Assembly (NCBI GenBank): GCA_001600875.1
Contig: BCLD01000019.1
Location: 124,001-188,000 of the forward strand
Source of the DNA: Solicoccozyma terricola
Lineage: Eukaryota > Basidiomycota > Tremellomycetes > Filobasidiales > Piskurozymaceae
DNA: 64,000 bases
Direction: 5' to 3'
How positions within the stretch are numbered: position 1 is the first letter of the stretch; each line of letters starts with the position of its first letter. The translations under genes and the position numbers were made by a program. Shown in pieces: positions 51,420 to 62,304 of the stretch. Under the pieces are notes generated by a model. It did no database searches. It was given only the letters and a program-made list of their open reading frames with translations, and had not been told where the DNA came from.

Positions 51420-53178
51420 CTAGTGTCGAGCCATACTTGGACTTCGAATGAGGGTCAAGAACTACGAAAAGTCACAGTGTCAAAAATGAGCTTGTCCATT
51501 CGCGGTAATATCCCTTCTCCCCAACCCCCTTCCCTATACTCACCTCTTCCCTTGTCTTCTGCTGATGTCTAAAACAACCCAACATCGTGCTCGTAACGGT
51601 CGTTGCTCCAGGTTTCTGAACGCCTCGCATTGACATACAAAGATGCGTAGCTTCCATGACGACAGCCACACCTCTAGGTCTGATAGCCTCCATGACAGCC
51701 AACGCCACTTGTTTCGTCAACCTCTCTTGTACTTGAAGTCGACGAGCGAATGTTTCTGCGATTCGAGCGAGTTTAGAAAGTCCGAGAACGAGCTTGTCAG
51801 GGATGTATCCGATGGAGATCTGTCGTGGGGAAAAATGTTCAATTTCGGTTGTTTTAAGAGAGGGTATGAGAGCCAACTCACTCGACCAGTAAATGGTACC
51901 ATGTGGTGTTCACAAAGACTAAATACGTCGATGTCTCTAACAATAACCATCTCGTCGTGGTCTTCCGCAAACACCGCATCATTAATCACATCTAAAGAGG
52001 TCGTTACCCATCATCATCAGTTCCAACCGTTTCTGGAATAGAAACACCCTCAAGTAAGACAAAGCTCACCGCTCAATCTCTCTTCGTATCCTTTAGTCAT
52101 CCACATCAAAGCCCTCGCGTATCTCTCCGGTGTACGCTCTAATCCTTCTCGATCGGGATCTTCACCGATACATTCAAGAACGGTACGGAGTGCACCTGAG
52201 AGACGAGCGAGATTGGCAGCGCTCGATGTTGGAGTGGAGTGGAGGCGAAGATGGGTCGATTTAGCTGTACGTTAAGCGATATCCGCCAGAGTGGGATGAA
52301 GATTGAAAAGGACATGAGCCGGGTGGGGAAAAGAGGGGGGTGGGGGGGGGGGGGGGGCGGGGGGAAGACCGAATGAGAACACGAAATATGGACCGCAACA
52401 GCATTTCTTTTCACTCACCAGGCCATCCTAAACCTTCTGAATCAGCAACCACCCATCCTTGTTCTCCTTGACCCACAACCATCTGTCCACCTTGCGTTCC
52501 ATCCTCGTCGTGTGACTCATCCACATGATCAACTGCCTTTCCCTTCCCTGATACATTCATTCCGGTAATCCCACTATCGATACTTTCCACATCCCGAATA
52601 TCAGACCTTCCATAAGCCATCTCTGGATCTAGTCGTGATTTTCCAGTTCCAGCTCTGGCATTCAAATGTAAAGTGGAAATAGCAGAATCTAATATACCTT
52701 GTTGAGAAGTAGGTGGGTTGAATCCAATCATCGGTGGATTGATAGATGTAGGTGTGATCGCTCCACTTCTTGGTTTAGCGAGGATATTAGGTGAAACAGA
52801 GGATGAATTTGAAATAGGCCTGAATCCATACCCTTCTCGTTGAGACCTAGGTGGACCAATGTATGGTTGAGCGTGGGCACCAGTCACATCAGGCGCCGGT
52901 ACAGCAAACAGCGTTGAAACCGCGGGTTTGAATGCAGGAGCATCAACAGACAGCTTCCTCCCACTTCCAGGTCCCTTGAAACCATCGGACGGAGGACTCC
53001 TAGCGCCGAGTCCTTGTCTTCCCTTCTCCCATGCTCCGGTAGATGAAGAACTCAAGATGGACAACTTGGTCAGGGATGATTCCGGGAGTGTGGCGGCGTG
53101 ACTGGTTGGGGAGCGGTCCGTGAGTGGTTCCGACAAGGTGGATGGGGATGAAGCAGGGATGGGACGTGGGGCTGACAT
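51420..53178 (-). CDS. GTP cyclohydrolase I with long N-terminal extension
   Basis: The first exon (53178 to about 52417) encodes about 250 disordered Ser/Pro/Gly-rich residues. The catalytic domain follows over four introns: [66 protein letters not shown] (zinc ligands in CEHH) cut as [85 protein letters not shown] and last exon [16 protein letters not shown] 51420-51422. The enzyme converts GTP to dihydroneopterin triphosphate, the first step of folate and pterin synthesis. The extension is far longer than in the yeast enzyme and may be regulatory. A G/C tract of about 30 nt (52335-52364) lies in the first intron. A single CGCCACGTCATT box lies upstream at 53322. Confidence 0.92.
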
Positions 53179-53721
53179 GATTGATGTGTGTGGTGATGGT
53201 GGTGGGTACGCTTTATGAGAAGCGAAATATCCATTCTCCCTTTGCTGTGGGCTTTGCCGACACGACAATTCCCATTCTCGATATCACGTGGCATCCCGAA
53301 CACGCTATCACGCAATCCATTCGCCACGTCATTCTTGGGCAGCCACACACCGCATTTGAGGCGTACCTGGGTGGCAAATGAGAGCACACCTCGTGGTGGA
53401 GGGGGAGCACTTCAGCTAGGTTCAAGAGCATGTGTGCAGATCTTGTCCTGCTTCATCTCCCCCACAGATTCAACGGTACAGTAGTGAAACGGAGGTAGAA
53501 GTACTCCATTCAATACCGTGGGCAGGTCCTTTGCTTCTTTTGTTGTTCCCTTTCAAGGCCTTATCCTATTTAATCGCCGCCGTCAAGCCTCGGGGTATAT
53601 ATGTAGGCTGTCGAGTGGTCTCCACCAAAGGCCCCCATCTATCAGCAACATACGTCGCTTCCTCCTACTTCAAGATACCCATCTCTCTCCCATCACTGAC
53701 ATTCATCTTTCACTCTCAGTC
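53179..53721. promoter_or_regulatory. divergent promoter of GCH1 and the Cys-rich protein gene
   Basis: A 543-bp spacer. ATCACGTGGC at about 53283 and CGCCACGTCATT at 53322-53333 lie towards GCH1. GGTATATATGT at 53594-53604 is a TATA box about 120 bp before the Cys-rich gene's ATG. Confidence 0.6.
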
Positions 53722-54862
53722 ATGGAAGACGAAATATCCTCCACTCTGCTAGAATTCTCAGGCAACCTTGAACTAAGTGATTTGACAATAGACAGCTTAT
53801 TCCAAAATGGCGGTACGTCCCAGGGTCCTCATGATCAGCTCTGCCACATCACTTACTTCCATCGATCGATTCTCAGGAATGAACACACTGTCTGGCTTTC
53901 CTATGTACTGGAATGACGACCGTGATCCAAGCTCAGTTACTGCCCGCCCATTCCCCGCTACGTCCCTGGGTTCTCCTCTCCTCGACACTTCTTACATAAA
54001 TGCCACCACGGTGGGGTTCTATTGTCGGGCCCCCGCTTCTCAAGTCTATGACGGAAGATGTCTTTGTTCATCTCATAGAATGTATTGGTTGTGTAAATAC
54101 GTGGATTCGAGTGGCGTGAGTTGCACAAAGCAGTTTCGTCTAATAGCCGAAGAAACGGGTTGTGACAAGCATAACGGGAAGACTTCGTTTGCATGCAACA
54201 GAGATGGATGTGGCAAGACATTTAAAACAGTGTGCTCATGCAGCCGGCCGGAGGAGGATCCAACGATTGACTCTGTAGCAATGAACGGGAGTGACTATCT
54301 GATGGGTATCGAATTCCAGGCCAATGTCCCCTCATCTCCTTTCAACAATGCTGCCAACTCAATGACGGTACCCGATCAGAGGTTCGAGACTATGAGTCAA
54401 TATCCTTCATACATCTCAGACCTGGCTACTAGCAACACTTCAGGGGATGCTCCTCAGGCGTCGCATGGGAGATGGGATAATCGAATGGACGGCACGGAAA
54501 CATTCAATTTCGATTTCGGTACAAGGGCATCGATGGGACCCTACCAGTTGGACTACAGACCAATTCAGGATACTCCAGGGATTCCATATATCAGCCACGT
54601 TCGACCGAGTGTGAGTCAATACGGCGAACCGACGAGTTTCGCACTGGCTCTAAGCACCTCAGCCAACGATAACTATGTCATGTCGGGGGAGCCTTCAGCA
54701 TTCGTGTCAGGGTCGCAACATGCCGGGCTAAGTTTATCTCTGGAACCCAAGACTGCGGTACCCCCGTACAAATGTCAATTGTGTTCAAGGGGTTGTTATC
54801 AACGTACCCGTTGCGAAGACTGTGTTGCAAAATATGGTTCTGAGTTCCTACTTAGCTCGTAA
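53722..54862 (+). CDS. novel cysteine-rich protein with zinc-finger-like clusters
   Basis: Two exons (53722-53812 and 53877-54862) splice in exact phase through one 64-nt intron. The N-terminus is acidic (MEDEISSTLLEFSGNLELSD). Residues about 85-170 hold a dense Cys/His region: CLCSSHRMYWLCKYVDS, SCTKQF, TGCDKHNGK and FACNRDGCGKTFKTVCSC. The last resembles the first half of a C2H2 finger (C-x4-C-G-K-T-F). About 190 Ser/Asn/Met-rich disordered residues follow. A second cluster, YKCQLCSRGCYQRTRCEDC, lies just before the C-terminus (TAA 54860-54862). The arrangement suggests a zinc-binding, possibly DNA-binding, regulator; it matches no family I know. Unlike most neighbours it has a TATA box and a single intron. 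Confidence 0.7.
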
Positions 54863-55896
54863 GGGTTATCTCTCGGACCCGAGACGACGGTACACCAACC
54901 TGGGAAGTTGAAGCAAATGTCTCTCGTGTCTACGAAAGTTTTATAAAGGTACCACCCAATGCTATCGGTGTAACGCCAAAGGCTAGGAAGATCCAAATCG
55001 CGCGGGACTTTCGGCTCTTCGGCTCCAAGCAGGAATGACCCGTCATGTACTTACTTGTAAAAACATCCCGCCCTTTTCACATGTTCCAGCCAGAAAAAGC
55101 CACGTGACTCTATTTTTCCCACAGCTATAAGTTGGTCCTTCACCTCGTCCAGCCTCTCCTCCTTCTACTTCATGGGCCCGCGATGTGTCGACCTCTCCCA
55201 AGAGCGTAGGGCACATCGTACACATCGACCGATTGGAAGCGTGCGTCTGCTGCTCCCATAACGAGGACAACATTCAACCCCTCATGCACGTACATTTCCT
55301 TGTCGACGGGGAAAAAGAACCTAGTTATTACGGCGTTCACCCTTGATAGACCTTTTCTCGCTCTCTGCTTTCTCCGACGTTTGAGGATACTGGGGGTCGT
55401 CTTCTTCCTTGATCTCCTCGTAAGAGTTGATGGTTGAGGGAAAGGCGGTTCCCTGGTGTTTGAGTTGGATGAAAGCGGGTGGCAGGAAGGGCTTCCGTTA
55501 TTTCATATCCTTGTTGATGGTGACTTTTGGGTCGGACGCTATGCGTTCATGAGGATTTGGGAGAAACCAACGGAATGACATTTCGCTAGTAGTAAATGAC
55601 AATTAGGTAGAATGACGAGTCGGAAGCTAGATAGGTGGAATATGTTGGTGTATGCTCGATCTATGATTCAAGTTGCAAAATTTTATACTCCCGTAATCCA
55701 TTCACTTTCCCGCAACATGAACATCTGAACAGTGGATTCTATACGCGCACATGATTTACTGTAACATGACCTCGTACGGCCAACATTTCTCCGCTCCCAA
55801 CTTGGATTACAAAACAGTCACGCTCGTCCCCCATTCTCATTTCTACCATCACTCGTCCTATCCCTCCACTTCATCGACACCGCTTCTCGCTTTCCC
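54863..55896. other. convergent spacer, 1.0 kb, no supported gene
   Basis: Lies between the Cys-rich gene and SEC59 stops. GCCACGTGAC lies at about 55099. An open stretch around 55150-55350 reads VHIDRLEACVCCSHNEDN then a stop, but has no start or splice support. Probably UTRs plus non-coding DNA. Confidence 0.45.
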
Positions 55897-58800
55897 TCAA
55901 ACACCCATCAACACCCCAATACACCATCCCCAAATCGGTAAGATCAAATTATCATTCTGTTCCGATAGAGCCTCGAGTAACGTCGCCAACAGCGCCATGA
56001 AGATGAATTTCGGGAACTGTTGATATTAACAACCATACTTGTCAGTCAGAAGGGGGACACACAGAACCAGGCGGAAGAACACGTACTGAAACATCGGACC
56101 AGCCACATAGCAACACGATCATTCCGCCACTAGCCACGACAGATGCCCAGAATGCTAATGAACCTTCGATTGTTTTTTGTGATGAGGTTGACCAGCGGAG
56201 GTGACCATATCGACGGCCTATTATCGAGGCCTGCGTTGGAGGGAAGTAAGTGGAGAGAGCAGCGACGGGGGCATGTGAGACAGAAACATACCAGTGCGTC
56301 ACCGATACCAAGAGCAAGTACCCCGAAGAGCGATAAGAGGGGTTTTGGACTATGGCACAGGATGAGAATCAATCATTGCACCAAGGGACGATGTAATTCC
56401 AGACTCACCTCTCCAACCATAATGCCCCTGCACACCCCGTCAAAAGGTAGAAATGACTCAATACTGCTGTCCCCGAGTCCTTACTCTCATCGAGAAATTC
56501 ATTCAAGAACAAATGCACCGTTGCTCCAAGCGGGTACAGCGCAAAATATCGAATGTATTCGCAGAACGTAAAGACGGCGAAAGCGAATGAGAACGCGAGA
56601 TGTGTGAATGCAGGCTGGAGATGCAGGATACTTTAATCTCGAGAGTTTTTTAATATAACGATGATACCACTCACGTCAAGCACGATTCCTGGCACGAACA
56701 TGACAACAGCCAAACCATGAAAAAACTTGCGCCGGGCATTCACGCTCAGCGTAGGCATTCGTTGATCGGCCGCGTTCATCATCTGAGTAGCAACGCTGCT
56801 GAAACCACCTGCATCCACCGGAGAAGGTGAGACACGATCACTGATGTTGTGAGCCGGTACGGCTGGGCCATGCGATGCACTACTATCGGTCTTCACAGCC
56901 ACGCGATGTCCCGTTGGTCCATTAGTAGTAGTCACCCACGATCGATTCCTGCGAGACCGAGTGAGCTGGCGCGACCACCCTGCGACGGAGATGAGGGCGA
57001 GTACTCCCCAGTACGCCAATAGCAGCGGTCGAGACCACCATCGTCGTCCTTCAACGACGTAGAATATTGCCCATAGCCATGGATCTCGCCATCGTAGGCA
57101 CCATTTCGTCCACGTCCCAACGACGCCACCGCAAACGATAGCAGCGCCGGCATAGAAGCCTGCTGCGAGAGCTTTACGATAGACTTCCTTCTCTGCCGGG
57201 TAACGTAGACGATGTGCTGGCTTTTGTGCGATCTGGCGCGAGAGCACGAGGAGCGGAGAGAGGAGGAAACCAGCGAGCAGACAGCCTGGGATCAGGGCTA
57301 GTTGGAAGATGAGGAGTGGGGTTGGTAGCCTGTAGGATTTGATGAATGGTGTGCGAAACACGGCAATCTGGGAATATCGTCATCAGCTCAGGATGCCATC
57401 GGCAGCTTACGACTAACGCTGCCCACCTTCATCCGCGTCAAGTTGACTGTCTCCATAAAGAGACCGGTCGCACATTGACATACAGCTCCCAACTCGCCAA
57501 GAGTGAAACCTCTTCTTGCCAGTCTTACGCATACGTATAGACTGAATTGATAGAACAGCGTGGCCAGCACAATATCCGAGTAAGAGAGGTCTGTGAGGAG
57601 AACTTTTTCGATCAGCCTGATCCCACGTCAACAGGTCAAAACACTAAACTGCCCTCGCGTACCTCTCATAGCATCCGGTCGCCATCTCTCTGCCGCCATT
57701 TTGAGCACCGTGGCACACCCCGTCAACAAGAAGGAAAACGTGACTATCGACCAAGTCCGCCTCCATTCACTTATTCTCGCCCACATCCACGATGGCCTTC
57801 CGGAAGAATGCGGCGTTCCGATAACGTCCACGACTGGCGTCGATGTCGGTGACAATGATTCTTCCTGTGCCAAACGCGCTCTATCCCTTGCCTGCCTGAT
57901 CTCAAGACGACGAGACCAAATCAGATGGACGAGCAGTGTCGCTGACAACAAGCACGTCATGTGTGCGAGATGTCGTCGTGATAATGCCAATGCAGAGAGA
58001 GCGAGACAAGATGGTTCACGACACCGTGATGCGACGCTGGAAGCGTACATTGAAATGTGGCTTGGTGTTGAATCAAGCACGAGAGGTCGTTCAATCAGCC
58101 AATCTGACGGTAAGAACGACCTTGGGTCGCTCTTCAGTCGCTCCAGGGTCGAATAAAGCATAGCACCGCTTAACAATGGCCCGAAAAGGAGTGCGAACAG
58201 GGCTCCGTCGTCGATGCAGTCTCTGCGCACAGGCAATGACATCGTAATTAGCTATTGTAAAAGTCACTTGAAACCCAGTCCGACGGCACATTCCAGCGAC
58301 TCACCGATAATTTCTTTCATCCGTAGCCCATACGAAACCATTCCCGCCTATGGGGTTACCTTCAACCTCTCCTTTACAACGACTGGCACCTAATGACGCT
58401 GTCAAACCATGTCGATCTCTTGTCCGATGCTGCGATTGTGCAGTGGTTGTATGTGTTCCTGCATAATTCGAAGAATGACGACGAATCAGAGGCGGGAGGA
58501 GTTCGATGGGTTCTGGGGATATGGAGCGGAAGCGGATGTATACGAGGGATAGGATTGTCATGGCGATCATTTCTGAAGAATGAGGCGAAGAAGAAGATGG
58601 ATGCGGTCAGTGAGGCGGGAACAAATGCCATCCAGTTCCCGTGGTCGTAACATCCTCACCTGTAGCTACCAGCGTTTCGCCATGAGTTCTCGCCAACCTC
58701 CAAGCGCCAAACACGACACTCCCAGCCAAAAGGCCTCTTTCACACCGTCTTCTAGTCAACTTGAGTACAACACGACGATGACATATCCGTAGATTGAGAG

Positions 58801-59527
58801 GGAGAATAGCTGGTAAGGATGATTTCTGAGTGGATTTTCTGGATGGTGGAGGTGTAGCGCGAGGTGCTAGAGTTTGAAAGTACCCTGATTGTGGACGAGA
58901 TATGGACCTGGAGCTGTATAGGAATATTTTGTGTTCAAAGGTCGAGGTAACTCGCAGCATGTTCTAGGTATTATGAACAAAACTCACAGCATTCTCGACG
59001 CATCATGCTGACCAGTACTCCCCACCCTTCCCCTTAACCTTGATTTATCCAACTGTCCATCGGAAGCTACCGGAGACTCGAGACCCTCGACCGCCGCTCC
59101 TGATGCTACATCCTTACCATTCCTCTTGGTTCTATCCAGCCCGTTATCCTGCTCAATTGTATCCTCATCACTACTATCCGATCCACCAGGAGCGCTACTC
59201 GTTGGTCTTTCCAATATATTCGGCGCTCTGACTGTCGGTCTTCCATTTGGAGTCGGAGCACGTTGAGTATTGAATGATCTCCTTTTCTCACGTACCGCTT
59301 GGAATGGAGGAGTCGACGCGGTAGGCGGTGGTGGTGGTGATGGTGAAGGAGACGACCTTGGTGTCGGCCGTGGTTGATAGGCCGACACCTTGAGTGGTCG
59401 TCCCTGTCTAGGATGAGGATGTTCAGTGCGAATGGTGGGCAATGTGTTGAAGATGGTGCTATGAGAGTGGTGTGGACGCCTGTCATGGGCCGTTGACGGG
59501 ATGGTTGGGGTTGGTTGGAGTTGACAT
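55897..59527 (-). CDS. SEC59: dolichol kinase (Sec59-like), N-terminally extended
   Basis: The C-terminal half carries the dolichol kinase/CTP-transferase signature: NARRKFFHGLAVVMFVPGIV, PAFTHLAFSFAFAVFTFCEY, IRYFALYPLGATVHLFLNEF, KDSGTAVLSHFYLLTGCAGA, LFGVLALGIGDALASIIGRR, YGHLRW and QKTIEGSLAFWASVV. The last exon FPKFIFMALLATLLEALSEQ ends with TGA at 55897-55899. Several hydrophobic spans lie upstream (56633-58900), for example LFALLFGPLLSGAMLYS and IYGYVIVVLYSS. The enzyme uses CTP to phosphorylate dolichol in the ER membrane for N-glycosylation and GPI anchors. The N-terminal 150 residues (59442-58980) are Pro/Ser-rich and cytosolic-looking. The open frame there has no ATG of its own. 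ATG 59525-59527 is a candidate but needs an unplaced splice, so the 5' end is uncertain. Confidence 0.85.
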
Positions 59528-59902
59528 GAACTGACATTAGCATGCGGCCACGTGCTTCCCTGCCGAAGCTGACGTAATCACTCGCTCCGAACGGCATCAC
59601 CCGGGATATATCCCTCCCCAGATCCTTCACACGTGGTTCAGAAGTTGTATGCATATCCTCAAATGAGAACATCCCTAACGCATACAAATCAACACAAGGA
59701 ACCGTCGGGTGGTATAAATGAAAAAGAAAAATCATCCCTTCAAAAACGTCATCATCCCCCAACGAGTTTGAAACAGGAACATTCATTCCACCGAACAATT
59801 CCCCTCCCCCGTAAGGTCAGGGGTAATGTGAAGTTTTAAATCAACTCCCCCTTCCCCTCCCCCATCACACAATCAACGAAGCCCCCCCGGGGCTTTCTTG
59901 AT
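59528..59902. other. spacer between RPL26 3' end and SEC59 5' end
   Basis: Tandem arrangement on the minus strand. GGCCACGTGC at about 59546 and GCTGACGTAATC at about 59569 are candidate SEC59 promoter elements. CCCCCCCGGGGC at 59882-59893 forms a short GC palindrome next to the RPL26 stop. Confidence 0.45.
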
Positions 59903-60596
59903 TTAAGATGACATCTCAACGTCAGTCTTCTCAGCAACGGCCTTCTTGCTACCTGCTGCCTTCCTCTCCAAGATGGCCTTTCGGTCAGCGTCGAGTTTGA
60001 GAGAAGTGATGACGACGTTGGATGGGTGAATACCGATTTGGACGGTTGCACCGTTGGTCTTATCCTTGGTGACTCGGTCGATGTGGATGACCCATTTCTT
60101 TCGGTAGACCTGTCGAGGGAACGGAGAGAAAAGAAGAGGATTAGAAAAAGAGGAGAAAAAAATTAAAAGCCAAGACGGAAAATGGTGGGAAAACTCACCT
60201 GGACAACTTTTCCCTCACGTCCCTTGAACTTGCCTCGCATGACAAGAACCTCGTCATCTTTGCGGATAGGCATGGATCGGACCTGCAGGGCGGGAAAAAA
60301 AATCGACAAAAGGGATATATTCGAATATCGTCAGTGCACTGTTTTCCCCAAGATTTAAATCCCTTCTCCCTCCTTCCCATTTCCCCTCGCATTACACGTC
60401 TTCCAATCCTCCAACCGCTTTGTTTTCTTCTCTTTCGATAATCTTTTCTTTTTTTTCAAAAATTTCAAAAAACACTCACAGAGTGCTTGCCCCTCAAATC
60501 CTTGGACAAAGAAGAGCTCATAATCTTCCTCTTGATTCCAGATGGAGCCGAGAAGTGAGCCTTGCGCGACTTGCGCCTGTCATGTGCGATAACTGT
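59903..60596 (-). CDS. RPL26: 60S ribosomal protein uL24 (L26), first exon not located
   Basis: Three exons are certain. The first visible one (about 60587-60480) reads [20 protein letters not shown] then [12 protein letters not shown]. The next reads [20 protein letters not shown] and GREGKVVQ. The last reads [60 protein letters not shown] and TAA at 59903-59905. This is the KOW-domain protein near the peptide exit tunnel. The first visible exon starts with a split codon after a CATGACAG acceptor, so the start codon lies upstream beyond a longer 5' intron, as in RPL43; I could not identify it. A TGCCACGTCAC box at 61543 is a likely promoter element for this gene, suggesting the true 5' end lies near 61000-61500. 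Confidence 0.9.
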
Positions 60597-62304
60597 GTTT
60601 TTTTTATCATAAAGAAAAAGGGAAAGGGAAAGAGGAGTTGGTTAGCGGATGTTGTATCATTTTTTTAGGGGGGGAATTAAGAAGGGTGGTGCTGGTGATG
60701 CATTCTCTCTGCCCATCGTCTTCCCGTTCACATCTTTCTTCGTTTCTTTCTCTCTCTGCCCACTGAAGTCGAATGAACCGTCTTTATGAGACGGACAGAC
60801 GACCGGACCAGTCCAACGTTGTATCTCTCGTCATAGTATATCCCCTCAATCTCATCGTAGTATTCCCAGAGTTACACGACGTCGGTAGAGTAAGTTGATG
60901 AACAGGATACCCGGTTGAAATTCTTCAAAGAGAATGATTGAATGAACTTGCAATATTCGAGTTCGAGTTGAAAGGATTCGAGTTCAAGAATCCGTTCGTT
61001 TCGATTGATCCGGGGGGTTTTTTTTTTGGGTGAGTGTTGGTGGTGGGGTTTTATATGGAGAGTAACGTCCCATAAGGTATGAGTGTTCCCTTAGATAGTC
61101 GGATAGCTTTTTGTTGTATCCTTTCATCCTGTCAACTCCAACGTTTAGACTACCACCCGGTCATACCAAACTCATCCAAGTCTCGAATCAGAAGCACCAC
61201 AAGCACCAACACCAGCACCACCAGCACCACCAGCACCACCACCACCAAGCCCCAACCCCAAACAGATACCCACGAGAAACCATCCTACTATCGAAATTGA
61301 TCTTGCTTCTTGACGATGAAGGTGTTGCTTTTTTTTTGGCGTTTGGTAGAACCCAGAAAGAGAAAGAGAATCGAGACGGCTTAGGCGGGCTAGGAGGGAT
61401 TGAAGGCGGGCGGCTGGGAGGGTGAGGGCAGAGAGTGCGCTTAGAGAATGGAGGGAAGGGGGGTGGGTGGAATAGAAGCGCGTGCGCGTGGGACGGGGGG
61501 GGAAGGGCTGGGGTGTCGGCGTTAAGGATGGATCGGGGTGGGTGCCACGTCACAAGGGGAAGCTGCACGTGCTTGCCTAACCGCCACTCAATCCCGCATG
61601 GTGCACCCCGCTCTCACCCGGGAGTGCTCCATGACAGGCTCACCCCACCCCCGTGATCCTCCCTACCCCCTACTTCGGGCGAGGTGACCGTGGGGCTCAA
61701 CATCCTTGTCCACCTGTTCCCAATCCCCGCAATCCCCATCCTCTCGCCCAAACAAGCAATTCCCTGTCGTCATCGCAAAAACATCCCAAGAGACGTATAC
61801 GGCTAGGTCCACATTTGTGGAAAGAAATCCAAACTACCTCAGAGAGATCTCTATCGATCGACTCGACGAAGACACCGGGACTCGGATCTGGATCAACTTC
61901 GGATCTATCGTCGATTTTCCCCCAATTCGAATCGATCTGGGGAAGAGGCCGGTTCCTGATTGGAAATCCGTTTCCTTACCTATTGAACGAGTCGAATGTT
62001 TTGACTTGGGGGAGAAGACGACCTAATACGACAAACAAACGGAGAGGAACGATTTGCATCCACAGTGCGGCATCACTTGGGAAAGACCGGTGAGGTTGGT
62101 CCCAACGTCCACAAAAACAAACTCGGCTAGGAAAAACCCAAAGATCTTACCCCCCCGGGAGAGGTTTCCACAAATTCCGAACCCTCACGATTCCATCAAA
62201 TCCCATGCTCTGAACCTTTTCATCTCATCACCGATTCAAATTCCCCTATTAATCTCCTACATCATCTGAAACGGAGAGAGAGGACACGAACATCGCGAAA
62301 CACA
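60597..62304. other. 1.7-kb divergent region: RPL26 5' intron/leader and promoter, then transcription-factor leader
   Basis: Holds T- and purine-rich stretches typical of a 5' intron (60600-61080) and a CACCAG/ACC repeat (61195-61250). The TGCCACGTCAC box lies at 61543-61553. An ATG-less open stretch at about 61706-62026 has no domain and is treated as leader sequence of the Zn2Cys6 gene. No independent gene supported. Confidence 0.5.
61543..61553 (+). promoter_or_regulatory. CCACGTCA box upstream of RPL26
   Basis: TGCCACGTCAC, identical over ten bases to the boxes in the RPT3 and RPS25 promoters. Confidence 0.6.

Noticed and set aside
59106..59798. 230-residue minus-strand frame overlapping the SEC59 5' region
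   Set aside because: His/Arg/Pro-rich shadow of the Ser/Pro-rich SEC59 leader in another frame, with no domain.
61706..62026. Open frame of about 106 residues upstream of the Zn2Cys6 gene
   Set aside because: No ATG, no domain and no splice support; more likely leader sequence.
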